A DNA stretch of 7,666 bases from Ardenticatenales bacterium (GTDB lineage Bacteria; Chloroflexota; Anaerolineae; Promineifilales; UBA4811). Shown piece after piece: positions 1-5,817 of this stretch. The notes under the pieces were generated by a model, which saw only the letters and a program-made list of their open reading frames with translations, was not told the origin of the DNA and searched no databases. Location of the stretch: NCBI GenBank assembly GCA_030667645.1, contig DAOUVM010000110.1, forward strand, positions 1 through 7,666, in the 5' to 3' direction. The first letter of the stretch is position 1. Each line of letters starts with the position of its first letter. The translations under genes and the position numbers were made by a program.

Positions 1-27
1 ACCAGTTCATCACCCAATGTTCATCCC

Positions 28-228
28 CTATTCCAAGTCCGGCCGTGCCCCGATCGCCGGAACCTCCAGTTCGTCCTCGTTGCGGCCCGCTTTACGATCC
101 ACAAAGCCGTGCAACGCTACCCGCACCACATCGGAGATGGTCCGGCCCTCCAGCGCCGCTTTCGCCTTGACCTGGCGCAGCAACAAGCGCTCAACTTCTA
201 CTGTGACCCGAGCTTTTCGATCAGCCAT
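28..228 (-). CDS. Small ribbon-helix-helix (CopG/Arc-like) DNA-binding protein, possible antitoxin
   Basis: This 66-residue protein has the size and pattern of a ribbon-helix-helix repressor or antitoxin. A short basic N-terminus leads into a strand-like segment (KARVTVEVE, about residues 5-13). A first helix follows (LLLRQVKAKAALEG), then the typical turn and second helix (RTISDVVRVALHGFV, about residues 28-42), and finally an acidic, probably disordered tail. Such proteins dimerise through the strand and bind short operator repeats, often their own promoter. I prefer the ATG at 228 because the only longer start is a TTG at 246, which lies inside a tandem 8-bp repeat that could be an operator. 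A GGGG stretch precedes the ATG, so the ribosome site is weak. Two promoter-like modules lie upstream. Any toxin partner would be downstream, off the left edge: an ATG at position 10 on the minus strand opens a frame that is cut after three codons. The fold is fairly secure; the antitoxin role is inference. Confidence 0.7.
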   Translation of the reverse strand: MADRKARVTVEVERLLLRQVKAKAALEGRTISDVVRVALHGFVDRKAGRNEDELEVPAIGARPDLE

Positions 229-238
229 GACGCCCCGC

Positions 239-254
239 TTTCGCAATTTCGCAA
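239..254. repeat. Perfect tandem 8-bp repeat before the RHH gene, candidate operator
   Basis: The unit TTTCGCAA occurs twice head to tail (239-246 and 247-254); read on the minus strand it is TTGCGAAA twice. It lies 11 bp upstream of the preferred ATG and just downstream of the predicted start of transcription from the proximal promoter. Ribbon-helix-helix dimers commonly bind short direct repeats at this kind of position, so autoregulation is a reasonable inference. The repeat itself is directly visible; its function is not. Confidence 0.5.
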
Positions 255-264
255 ATCCACAGAG

Positions 265-293
265 AGATTATCACATCCGGCTGCCGCGGTCAA
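265..293 (-). promoter_or_regulatory. Candidate promoter P1 (proximal) for the RHH gene
   Basis: On the minus strand the module reads TTGACC, 12 bases, then TGTGATAATCT. It fits a sigma-70 promoter with -35 TTGACC (288-293), a 17-bp spacer ending in an extended -10 TGA, and -10 TAATCT (265-270). Transcription would start near 258, giving a leader of about 30 nt to the ATG at 228. The same module with the same spacing recurs at 339-367 and 7257-7285, which raises confidence above that of a lone match. Confidence 0.6.
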
Positions 294-338
294 ACCTGGC
301 CCGGCATCACCTCGGAGCGCAGCCGCGAAACGAGCCAG

Positions 339-367
339 AGATTACCACAGCCAGCCGAGGGAGTCAA
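339..367 (-). promoter_or_regulatory. Candidate promoter P2 (distal) for the RHH gene
   Basis: On the minus strand this reads TTGACT, 12 bases, then TGTGGTAATCT. It differs from P1 at one -35 base and at the R of TGTGR, and has the same internal spacing. The centre-to-centre distance to P1 is 74 bp, about seven helical turns. It could be a second promoter for the small regulator gene or a duplicated promoter/operator unit. It has no other obvious downstream gene. Confidence 0.5.
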
Positions 368-551
368 GAAATCGTCCGAGAGTTCCGAAACCCAGGCGCG
401 GCGCTGTCCCCGCTGCAGTTCCGCTGCTGCACAAAAAGAGCTGACAGGGCCAGAGTCGGGGGTGGGCACCTTTCCGGCCGGCTAGAAGGCGCAAATTGAC
501 GATTGTCCGCACATCAGGTGGTTACCGGGACCGTCTTGTGGAGTCCGGGCT

Positions 552-1637
552 CTACGCCAACACCTCGATCCCCTCCCCCTCCAGCACCTCGCCCACGACC
601 CAGTAGGGTTGATCCAGCGCAACGCAGCGGCTGCCGAACGAATCCACCTCCTCGGGCGGCAGAGCGGCCAGCAGACCTCCCGAGGTTTCCGGCGTGAACA
701 ACAACATCTGCATCTCGTCTGAGAGCCGGGAAAAGAGCACGTGGGAGCGGTACGCTGCCTCGTTCTTGTTGGCTCCGGCAGGAAAGAGCCAGTCATCTGC
801 GAGCGCCTGAGCTCCGTACACAAAGGGGAACGCCTCGAAATCAAAGCTTAAGCCCGCGCCGCTCCGCTCCGCCATCTCCCAGGCGTGTCCCAGCAGCCCA
901 AATCCGGTGATATCGGTGACGGCGTGAAAAGCCCCGCCACTAATGGCTCGCGCAGCATCCCGGTTCAGCCGCGCCATCGATGCGATCGCCTCGGCAATGC
1001 TGCGCGGGTCAGCTACGTCCGACTTTAGCGCGGTCGTGACAATCCCTACTCCCAGCGGCTTGGTCAGCACCAGAACATCGCCCGGCCGGGCCCCGCCCTT
1101 GGTGGTGACCTTATCGGGATGAACGAGTCCCATCACTGCCAGCCCGTATTTGGGCTCGCGGTCCTCCACCGTGTGCCCGCCGGCGATCACACCGCCCGCC
1201 TCGCACACCTTTTCCGCCCCGCCCCGCAATATCTCACGAGCGATCTCGAGCGGGAGATCGGCCGGAAAGCACGAAACGTTCAGGGCCAGCAAGACCTCTC
1301 CCCCCATAGCATAGACGTCGCTCATTGCATTGGCGGCCGCGATGGCGCCATAGTCATACGGATCATCCACAACCGGAGTAAAGAAATCGATGGTGAGAAT
1401 GATGGCTGTTTCCTCGCGGATCAAGTAGACGGCCGCGTCGTCAGCCTCCCCCAATCCGACCAGGAGATTGGCGTCCTGGTCGGGGCGGCCGGAGAAAAGC
1501 TCCGTCAGAGGGCGCATGACCTGCGCCAGGGCCTCGGGGCCCCATTTGGCCGCTCAGCCGGCGGCCGTGGTCAATGCGGTCAGGCGCAATGGCTTGTTCG
1601 GGTCCCTTTCAGGAACCACACAAGTGCTGGCACTCAT
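552..1637 (-). CDS. selD: Selenide, water dikinase (selenophosphate synthetase), selenocysteine-containing
   Basis: SelD makes selenophosphate from selenide and ATP, the selenium donor for Sec-tRNA and for tRNA 2-selenouridine. Read from the ATG at 1637, with the TGA at 1554-1556 decoded as Sec28, it is 361 residues; E. coli SelD is 347. The N-terminus TTAAGUAAKWGP (residues 23-34) aligns with E. coli HGAGCGCKISP, placing Sec28 on catalytic Cys17 and Lys31 on essential Lys20. Further family motifs are GLGEADDAAVY (61-71), the DFFTPVVDDPYDYG and NAMSDVYAMGG block (84-113), GGHTVEDREPKYGLAVMG (153-170), LTKPLG (191-196), TDITGFGLLGH (241-251) and ETSGGLL (317-323). GGTGGAG lies 9 nt before the ATG. 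The gene starts 28 nt after yedF ends and is almost certainly co-transcribed with it. A start at the internal ATG (1517) would delete the catalytic region, so I reject it. Family certain; Sec reading very likely. Confidence 0.95.
1511..1527 (-). promoter_or_regulatory. Bacterial SECIS-like hairpin in selD mRNA
   Basis: On the minus strand, GGCGCA and TGCGCC form a perfect 6-bp stem closing the loop GGTCA. The stem begins 26 nt after the TGA, and the loop GGU lies 32 nt after it. The apex, read GC-AGGUC, closely resembles the AGGUCU apical loop of E. coli fdhF SECIS that SelB contacts. A second GC-rich hairpin (GGGCC/GGCCC, loop CCGA, 1529-1542) lies between the TGA and this element. The pairing is visible; SelB binding is inference. 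Confidence 0.7.
1554..1556 (-). other. selD: In-frame TGA recoded as selenocysteine (Sec28 of SelD)
   Basis: The minus-strand TGA lies in frame between GGC and GCG codons. Sequence on both sides matches SelD: LRLTALTTAAG before it and AAKWGPEALAQVMRPL after it. The position corresponds to the active-site residue that is Cys in E. coli SelD and Sec in many other bacterial SelDs. Recoding explains the break; a nonsense mutation exactly at this residue would be a large coincidence. Confidence 0.9.
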
Positions 1638-1665
1638 CTCACTATTCTCCACCGGCCGGCCTGAC

Positions 1666-2283
1666 TCACAGGGTCACTATCTTGCCGGCCGCTAGCATGC
1701 ACTCGGCGATGTCGTACATGTTCGAAACGACACCCACTCTCACCCGATCGATCAGATCAAAGTGCTTTAGGCAGGTACCGCATGACATGATGCGGATGCC
1801 GGAAGCGGCCAGAGCCTGGATGTCCTCAAGAACCGTCGAGTCCTCGACTGCCAGGCGGACACCGGCGTTGAACAAGATGATAGTGTCCGGCTTTGGTTCG
1901 ACCTCACCCAGCGTGTGGAAAAAGGCCCGCACCAGGATCTCGCCCAGCTCCTCGTCGCCGCGCCCCATTTTACTATCCGAAACGACCAACACCAACGGTC
2001 CTCCACTCTGGCCGTCAGCGCCCGTCTGGCTCTTTTCTTCAGAAGAGCCGCCCACGCCGCTGGCCGGACCACCGGTGTGATCAACGATGTGCAAGTGGAA
2101 CTCGCCCTCCGTTTCGGTGACAGTGACCTGCCGGCCGGACCGCTCCGCCATCCGCTGCACGTTATCCCTTGAAGTGGCGCTTGCCACCAGGACGGTCACA
2201 TCGGACGAGTCGACCATCGCCTTGCGCGTGAGAATCACCGGCTGGGGACAGGCCAGTCCCCTAGCGTCCACCGTCTTGGTCAT
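1666..2283 (-). CDS. yedF: YedF-type selenium metabolism protein (TusA-like plus DsrE-like domains)
   Basis: This 205-residue cytoplasmic protein has a TusA/SirA-like N-terminal domain (about residues 3-70) with the signature DARGLACPQP, where Cys12 is the CPxP cysteine. A Gly/Ser-rich linker (71-95) follows, then a DsrE/DsrF-like domain (97-205) containing FNAGVRLAVEDSTVLEDI and the Cys pair SCGTC (Cys168, Cys171). This architecture is that of the YedF family, which often sits beside selD in selenium-using bacteria. A role in delivering or handling reactive selenium or sulfur is suspected for the family, not proven. AGGGAG stands 5 nt before the ATG. It ends in TGA, but the continued frame meets TAG after seven codons, so this TGA is a plain stop. 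It is the first gene of a yedF-selD operon. Identity is confident; biochemical function is open. Confidence 0.9.
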   Translation of the reverse strand: MTKTVDARGLACPQPVILTRKAMVDSSDVTVLVASATSRDNVQRMAERSGRQVTVTETEGEFHLHIVDHTGGPASGVGGSSEEKSQTGADGQSGGPLVLVVSDSKMGRGDEELGEILVRAFFHTLGEVEPKPDTIILFNAGVRLAVEDSTVLEDIQALAASGIRIMSCGTCLKHFDLIDRVRVGVVSNMYDIAECMLAAGKIVTL

Positions 2284-2406
2284 GCGGTCTCCCTAGTACT
2301 TGTTCAGAAACAACTTGGTCCTTCTGTGACCGCTCTACCCGTGAATCACCATTCAAAACGGAAGGTTTTTCCTTAAGTGCTACCTCCCGTGGCTCGTGGA
2401 AAACCG

Positions 2407-2435
2407 ATTGTAAACCAAGAGGCGCCAACAGGCAA
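2407..2435 (-). promoter_or_regulatory. Candidate sigma-70 promoter for yedF-selD
   Basis: On the minus strand, TTGCCT (2430-2435) and TACAAT (2407-2412) are separated by exactly 17 bp; TACAAT matches the -10 consensus at five of six bases. Transcription would begin near 2400, leaving a leader of about 117 nt before the yedF ATG. The promoter lies immediately past the terminator of the upstream transporter operon, where an independent transcription unit would need one. No riboswitch was recognised in the leader. Confidence 0.5.
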
Positions 2436-2436
2436 C

Positions 2437-2463
2437 AAAAGAGGGGCGCCCGATCGGCGCCCC
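2437..2463 (-). terminator. Intrinsic terminator after aapP
   Basis: A perfect 8-bp GC stem (GGGGCGCC at 2443-2450 with GGCGCCCC at 2456-2463) closes a 5-nt loop. On the minus strand it is followed directly by TCTTTTGTT, a moderately U-rich run. It ends the transporter operon about 90 bp after its last stop codon and separates it from yedF-selD. The plus strand has no T-run after the stem, so action appears to be one-directional. Confidence 0.8.
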
Positions 2464-2552
2464 ATCTTGAGCACTGGCCAACAAACGCCGTGCGTCCCCT
2501 GACTCTGGCTCGCCCCCGCAAGGGGTTCGGCCGGACCGGGACTATGCCAGAG

Positions 2553-3299
2553 CTACAGAATCTGTGAAAGGAAGAGCTTTGTCCTGTCGTGTTCAGGGCT
2601 TTCAAAAAAGAGATCTGGCGTATTCTGCTCCACGATCTTGCCAAAGTCGAAAAAGATGATGCGGTCGGCTACCTCGCGGGCAAAGCCCATCTCGTGGGTC
2701 ACCACAATCATCGTGATGCCAGACCGAGCCAGTTCGACCATGACGTCAAGCACCTCTTTGATCATCTCTGGATCCAGCGCGCTGGTCGGCTCATCAAACA
2801 GCATGATCTTGGGCTGCATGGCAAGCGCCCGCGCAATCGCCACCCGCTGCTGCTGGCCGCCGGAGAGCTGGCCCGGGTACTTGAGCGCCTGTTCTGGAAT
2901 GCCCACCCGCTCCAGCAATTCCATCGCCGCCTCATCAGCCTTGGCTTTTGCCCACTTGCGGACCCAGATCGGCGCCAGCGTGATGTTGCTCAGCACCGTC
3001 AGGTGGGGAAAGAGGTTGAACTGCTGGAACACCATTCCGATCTCCTGCCGGATGGCGGCGATGTTGCGGATGTCATTCGTCAGCTTGATGCCATCCACGA
3101 TGATGTCGCCCCTCTGGTGCTCTTCCAGCCGGTTGATCGTACGGATAAAGGTGGACTTGCCCGACCCTGACGGGCCGCAGATCACCACCACCTCCCCCCT
3201 GGCGATTGTCGTGGTGATCCCGCACAGGGCCTGAAAGTCACCGAACCACTTGTGCACGTCGCGGCAAACTATAATGTCATCGTTGTTCATTTCGGTCAT
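2553..3299 (-). CDS. aapP: Polar amino-acid ABC transporter ATP-binding protein
   Basis: This 248-residue cytoplasmic ATPase powers the importer encoded just upstream. All ABC motifs are intact: Walker A GPSGSGKST (42-50), Q-loop FQQFNLFPH with Gln92, signature LSGGQQQR (145-152), Walker B IMLFDEPTSALD (165-176) with catalytic Glu170, and H-loop His202 in VVTHEMGF. The length and the HKWFGDFQAL start match the AapP/GlnQ group of polar amino-acid ATPases. GGGAG precedes the ATG at 3299; an internal Met4 is a possible alternative start. It is the last gene of the operon, 48 nt after aapM, with a terminator downstream. Family assignment is very secure; the substrate cannot be read from the ATPase. 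Confidence 0.97.
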   Translation of the reverse strand: MTEMNNDDIIVCRDVHKWFGDFQALCGITTTIARGEVVVICGPSGSGKSTFIRTINRLEEHQRGDIIVDGIKLTNDIRNIAAIRQEIGMVFQQFNLFPHLTVLSNITLAPIWVRKWAKAKADEAAMELLERVGIPEQALKYPGQLSGGQQQRVAIARALAMQPKIMLFDEPTSALDPEMIKEVLDVMVELARSGITMIVVTHEMGFAREVADRIIFFDFGKIVEQNTPDLFFESPEHDRTKLFLSQIL

Positions 3300-3347
3300 A
3301 TCGTCTCTCCCAAACCCTGAGTGGACCTGGCACCCACGTCAAGTTGA

Positions 3348-4547
3348 TTACCGTTCACCGACGCCCAGCGCAACTTCCAGTTGGCGACTGGCGTAGGACA
3401 TGGAATAAGTAAAGACCCAGAAAACGGCGGCGATAAACAGGTAGACCTCGGTATCCAGCAACAACCATTCAGGGCGGCTCTGGAGCACCGTCTTGCCAAT
3501 GGCAAGCAGCTCCACCAGCCCCACAATCACTGCCAGCGTCGTATCCATAAAGAGGGCGATGAATTGGCCGACAATGGCCGGGATCACGGCTCGCAGCGCC
3601 TGCGGCATGACGATGAGAGCCATCGTCTGAAAGCCATTGAGCCCGACAGCTTTGGCCGCTTCCTCCTGCCCTCTGGGAATCGCCTGCAGGCCGCCCCGGA
3701 TGTTCTCCGCCATGTAGGCGGCCGCAAAGAGCGTCATCCCGGTCATCGCTCGCAGCACCCGATCGATGCGCAGATTGTCGGGCAAAAAGAGGGGCAGGAT
3801 AATCGAAGCCATGAACAGGATGGTCACCAGCGGCACGCCGCGCACCAACTCTATGAACAGGACGCACATCGCCTTGACCACCGGCAGCGAACTGCGTCTC
3901 CCCAGCGCCAACAGGACACCTATGGGAAAAGAAGCAACGATGCCAACCAACGCCAGCAAAAACGTCAGCGTCAGTCCGCCCCACAGATTGGTGGCCACTC
4001 TGGGCAGCAGAGCACTCCCCTTGAACCCGCTGAGCAGCACGATCGTCGCCACAAAGGAGAGGAGCCATCCCAACATGACCCACTGGGATTTGACGGCCGG
4101 GCTGCGGCCCGTCAGATAGCCCAACGCCATCAGGGCAGGATTGACCAGAAACCAGAGCCGCAGGGTCAAGTCCATCCTGACCGGCATCAGGGCCATTACC
4201 CCCAGAGCCACGGCCATGGCGAGCGCAAAGGTGCGAACGGTACCGCCCCACAAACGCCAGCTTACTCCCATGAGGAAACAGATCATCGAGATAATGACGC
4301 CCAGCCGCCACATCTGGTCCAGGGGATACTGGCCGACAGCAAACAGCTTCAGGCTGTTGGTGACCGGTGCCCAGTCGGCGGTGGTAAACGCCCAGGTTAG
4401 TGCACCGCGCAAAACGACATAGAGCAGCCACAGAGACAGGAAGGTGAGGAGAGTATTGAACCAGGTGCTAAAGAGACTCTTTCTGAGCCAATCGACCGGC
4501 CCGAAAAAGGTCGGTGGTTTGACCACGGTTTCGGTTGTGGCTTCCAT
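3348..4547 (-). CDS. aapM: Amino-acid ABC transporter permease, AapM type
   Basis: This 399-residue inner-membrane permease has about eight hydrophobic segments. The first lies near residues 31-50, and the transport core begins around residue 189 (LWGGLTLTFLLALVGIVASFPIGVLLALG). The cytoplasmic EAA loop that docks on the ATPase is clear at about 285-323 (IPRGQEEAAKAVGLNGFQTM then MPQALRAVIP). ELVRGVPLV at 233-241 is the usual family motif. The long N-terminal extension before the core is typical of AapM, compared with the shorter GlnP-type permeases. The start lies 2 nt after the aapQ stop, and its ribosome site GGTGGAG is inside the end of aapQ, so the two are translationally coupled and should be made one to one. 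It would pair with AapQ as a heterodimeric channel. Identity is secure. Confidence 0.95.
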   Translation of the reverse strand: MEATTETVVKPPTFFGPVDWLRKSLFSTWFNTLLTFLSLWLLYVVLRGALTWAFTTADWAPVTNSLKLFAVGQYPLDQMWRLGVIISMICFLMGVSWRLWGGTVRTFALAMAVALGVMALMPVRMDLTLRLWFLVNPALMALGYLTGRSPAVKSQWVMLGWLLSFVATIVLLSGFKGSALLPRVATNLWGGLTLTFLLALVGIVASFPIGVLLALGRRSSLPVVKAMCVLFIELVRGVPLVTILFMASIILPLFLPDNLRIDRVLRAMTGMTLFAAAYMAENIRGGLQAIPRGQEEAAKAVGLNGFQTMALIVMPQALRAVIPAIVGQFIALFMDTTLAVIVGLVELLAIGKTVLQSRPEWLLLDTEVYLFIAAVFWVFTYSMSYASRQLEVALGVGER

Positions 4548-4549
4548 CG

Positions 4550-5749
4550 CTAGCGCTCCACCAACTGGATGCGTTTGTTGTAAATGTTCATGAGAACAGA
4601 GGTCAACAGGCTCGCAGAGAGATAGACCGCCATCACCATCGTAAAGACGGGCACGGCCCGGCCGGCCTGGTTGATGATCGTTCGCCCTACAAAAAAGACA
4701 TCCGCAAAGCCAATGGCAATCGCCAAGCTCGAGTTCTTGGTAAGGTTGAGGTATTGGCTGATGAGGGGCGGGATGATAATCCGCAGCGCCTGGGGCATGA
4801 CCACAAGACGCAGGACCTGGCCGCCGCTCAGCCCCAGTGCGCGAGCCGCGTCAAACTGGCCCACCGACACAGCCTGGATGCCGGCGCGCACTACCTCGGC
4901 AATAAAAGTGCCGGTATAGATCACCAGACCACACAACAGAGCTGCAAACTCGGGCGTGAGCCTGAGGCCACCGGTAAAGTTGAACTTGCCCATGACAGGA
5001 TAGTCTGTGGTCAGCGGGGCATCGCCCACCAGGAACCAACCGGCCAGCGGCAGCGCGATCAGCGCGATCGCCGCCACCAAACCATAATGGGTGTCCTGAC
5101 CCTTGCGCATCTGGCGACGCAGCAGGACGCTTCGCAGAACCAGAGCGGCTACGATGCCGGCCGCCACAAACGCCATCCACACCCCAAAGGATCCAGTTGC
5201 AGTCGGCGCCACAGTGTACAGGCCCCGCTGGCTCAGATAGATCGGTCCAGGCCAGCGGATGCTTTCCGTCACCGGCGGCAACTGGTTAAAGACGGCAAAG
5301 TACCAGAAGAATAGCTGCACCAGCAGCGGAATATTGCGGATGATCTCAATGTAAACGCTGGCAATCCTGTTCACCAGCCAGTTGGAAGAGAGGCGAGCCA
5401 GCGCTGTGATCGTCCCCAGGATCGTAGCCAAGAAAACGCCGACGATGGCGACCTTGATGGTGTTCAATAGCCCCACCAGGAAAGCCCGCCCGAAAGAGTC
5501 GGCCGGAGTATAGTCAATCATCATCTCCGGCAGGTTGAACCCGGCCGACTGGCTAACAAAATCATACCCCAAACTCAACCCCCGGACCTCGGCCGCTCGC
5601 AACACGTTGCCCACGAAAAAGATGAGAAACCCGATGACGATGGCAGCCGACACGACCTGAGCAACCCCTTGGAGAACCTTCACATCCCGCCACAGGGGAA
5701 CGCCGCGCCGGGTCAAGAGCGTCGACAAAGACCGTTGATTCGTTGCCAT
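4550..5749 (-). CDS. aapQ: Amino-acid ABC transporter permease, AapQ type
   Basis: This 399-residue inner-membrane permease is the partner of AapM. Hydrophobic spans include residues 33-50, 92-120 (LLNTIKVAIVGVFLATILGT), 190-207, 223-241 and several from 268 to the C-terminus. The family motif IEIIRNIPLLVQLFFWY is at 134-150. The EAA-type ATPase-docking loop is at about 285-325 (SVGQFDAARALGLSGGQ then MPQALRIIIPPL). A large insertion between spans (about 150-260), with a predicted external segment, is usual for AapQ. The ATG at 5749 has only a weak ribosome site (GGGTAG). Together with the strong hairpin upstream, this suggests lower output than for the binding protein. Identity is secure. 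Confidence 0.95.
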   Translation of the reverse strand: MATNQRSLSTLLTRRGVPLWRDVKVLQGVAQVVSAAIVIGFLIFFVGNVLRAAEVRGLSLGYDFVSQSAGFNLPEMMIDYTPADSFGRAFLVGLLNTIKVAIVGVFLATILGTITALARLSSNWLVNRIASVYIEIIRNIPLLVQLFFWYFAVFNQLPPVTESIRWPGPIYLSQRGLYTVAPTATGSFGVWMAFVAAGIVAALVLRSVLLRRQMRKGQDTHYGLVAAIALIALPLAGWFLVGDAPLTTDYPVMGKFNFTGGLRLTPEFAALLCGLVIYTGTFIAEVVRAGIQAVSVGQFDAARALGLSGGQVLRLVVMPQALRIIIPPLISQYLNLTKNSSLAIAIGFADVFFVGRTIINQAGRAVPVFTMVMAVYLSASLLTSVLMNIYNKRIQLVER

Positions 5750-5765
5750 GTTCTACCCAGTAAGG

Positions 5766-5793
5766 GCGCAGCCCCGTTCACACGGGGCTGCGC
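5766..5793 (-). promoter_or_regulatory. Intercistronic stem-loop between aapJ and aapQ
   Basis: A perfect 11-bp GC-rich inverted repeat (GCGCAGCCCCG and CGGGGCTGCGC) closes a 6-nt loop in the 68-nt gap between the binding-protein and first permease genes. No U-run follows on either strand, so it is not a standard terminator. Such hairpins after binding-protein genes are known to protect the upstream message from 3' decay and raise binding-protein levels over permease levels. That role is inferred here from position. Confidence 0.6.
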
Positions 5794-5817
5794 TCGACAG
5801 TTGAACGGAAAAGCAGT

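Larger units (their letters stand above)
247..551. other. Intergenic stretch between selD and the RHH gene
   Basis: About 300 bp with no credible coding sequence. It holds the two promoter-like modules P1 and P2. I looked for an intrinsic terminator for yedF-selD. The only T-run on the minus strand is TTTTT (complement of 433-437), and it is not preceded by a convincing stem, so the operon end is unresolved. No tRNA cloverleaf, including the long-variable-arm tRNA-Sec, was recognised. Confidence 0.6.

Noticed and set aside
265..275. DnaA boxes (TTATCACA at 268-275 and 7260-7267)
   Set aside because: The DnaA consensus TTATNCACA has one more base; both sites are better explained as part of the promoter module, and there is no box cluster or AT-rich unwinding region.
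247..551. tRNA-Sec, selA or selB beside selD
   Set aside because: I looked for them because a Sec-containing SelD requires them. No cloverleaf, T-arm consensus or coding sequence fits; they must lie outside this window.
552..1517. SelD as a 321-residue protein starting at the ATG at 1517
   Set aside because: This start removes the conserved catalytic Cys/Sec and Lys region, which is present in frame upstream; the ATG is inside the SECIS-like stem.
1642..1668. TGA stop of yedF as a second selenocysteine codon
   Set aside because: The continued frame reaches TAG after seven codons, adds no recognisable family sequence, and the DsrE-like domain is already complete.
3381..4400. 339-codon open frame on the plus strand over aapM
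   Set aside because: It is a shadow of a strongly supported permease gene: very rich in Gln, His and Arg, with no ribosome site or recognisable domain. The same applies to the 259-codon plus-strand frame over aapQ and the other overlapping frames.
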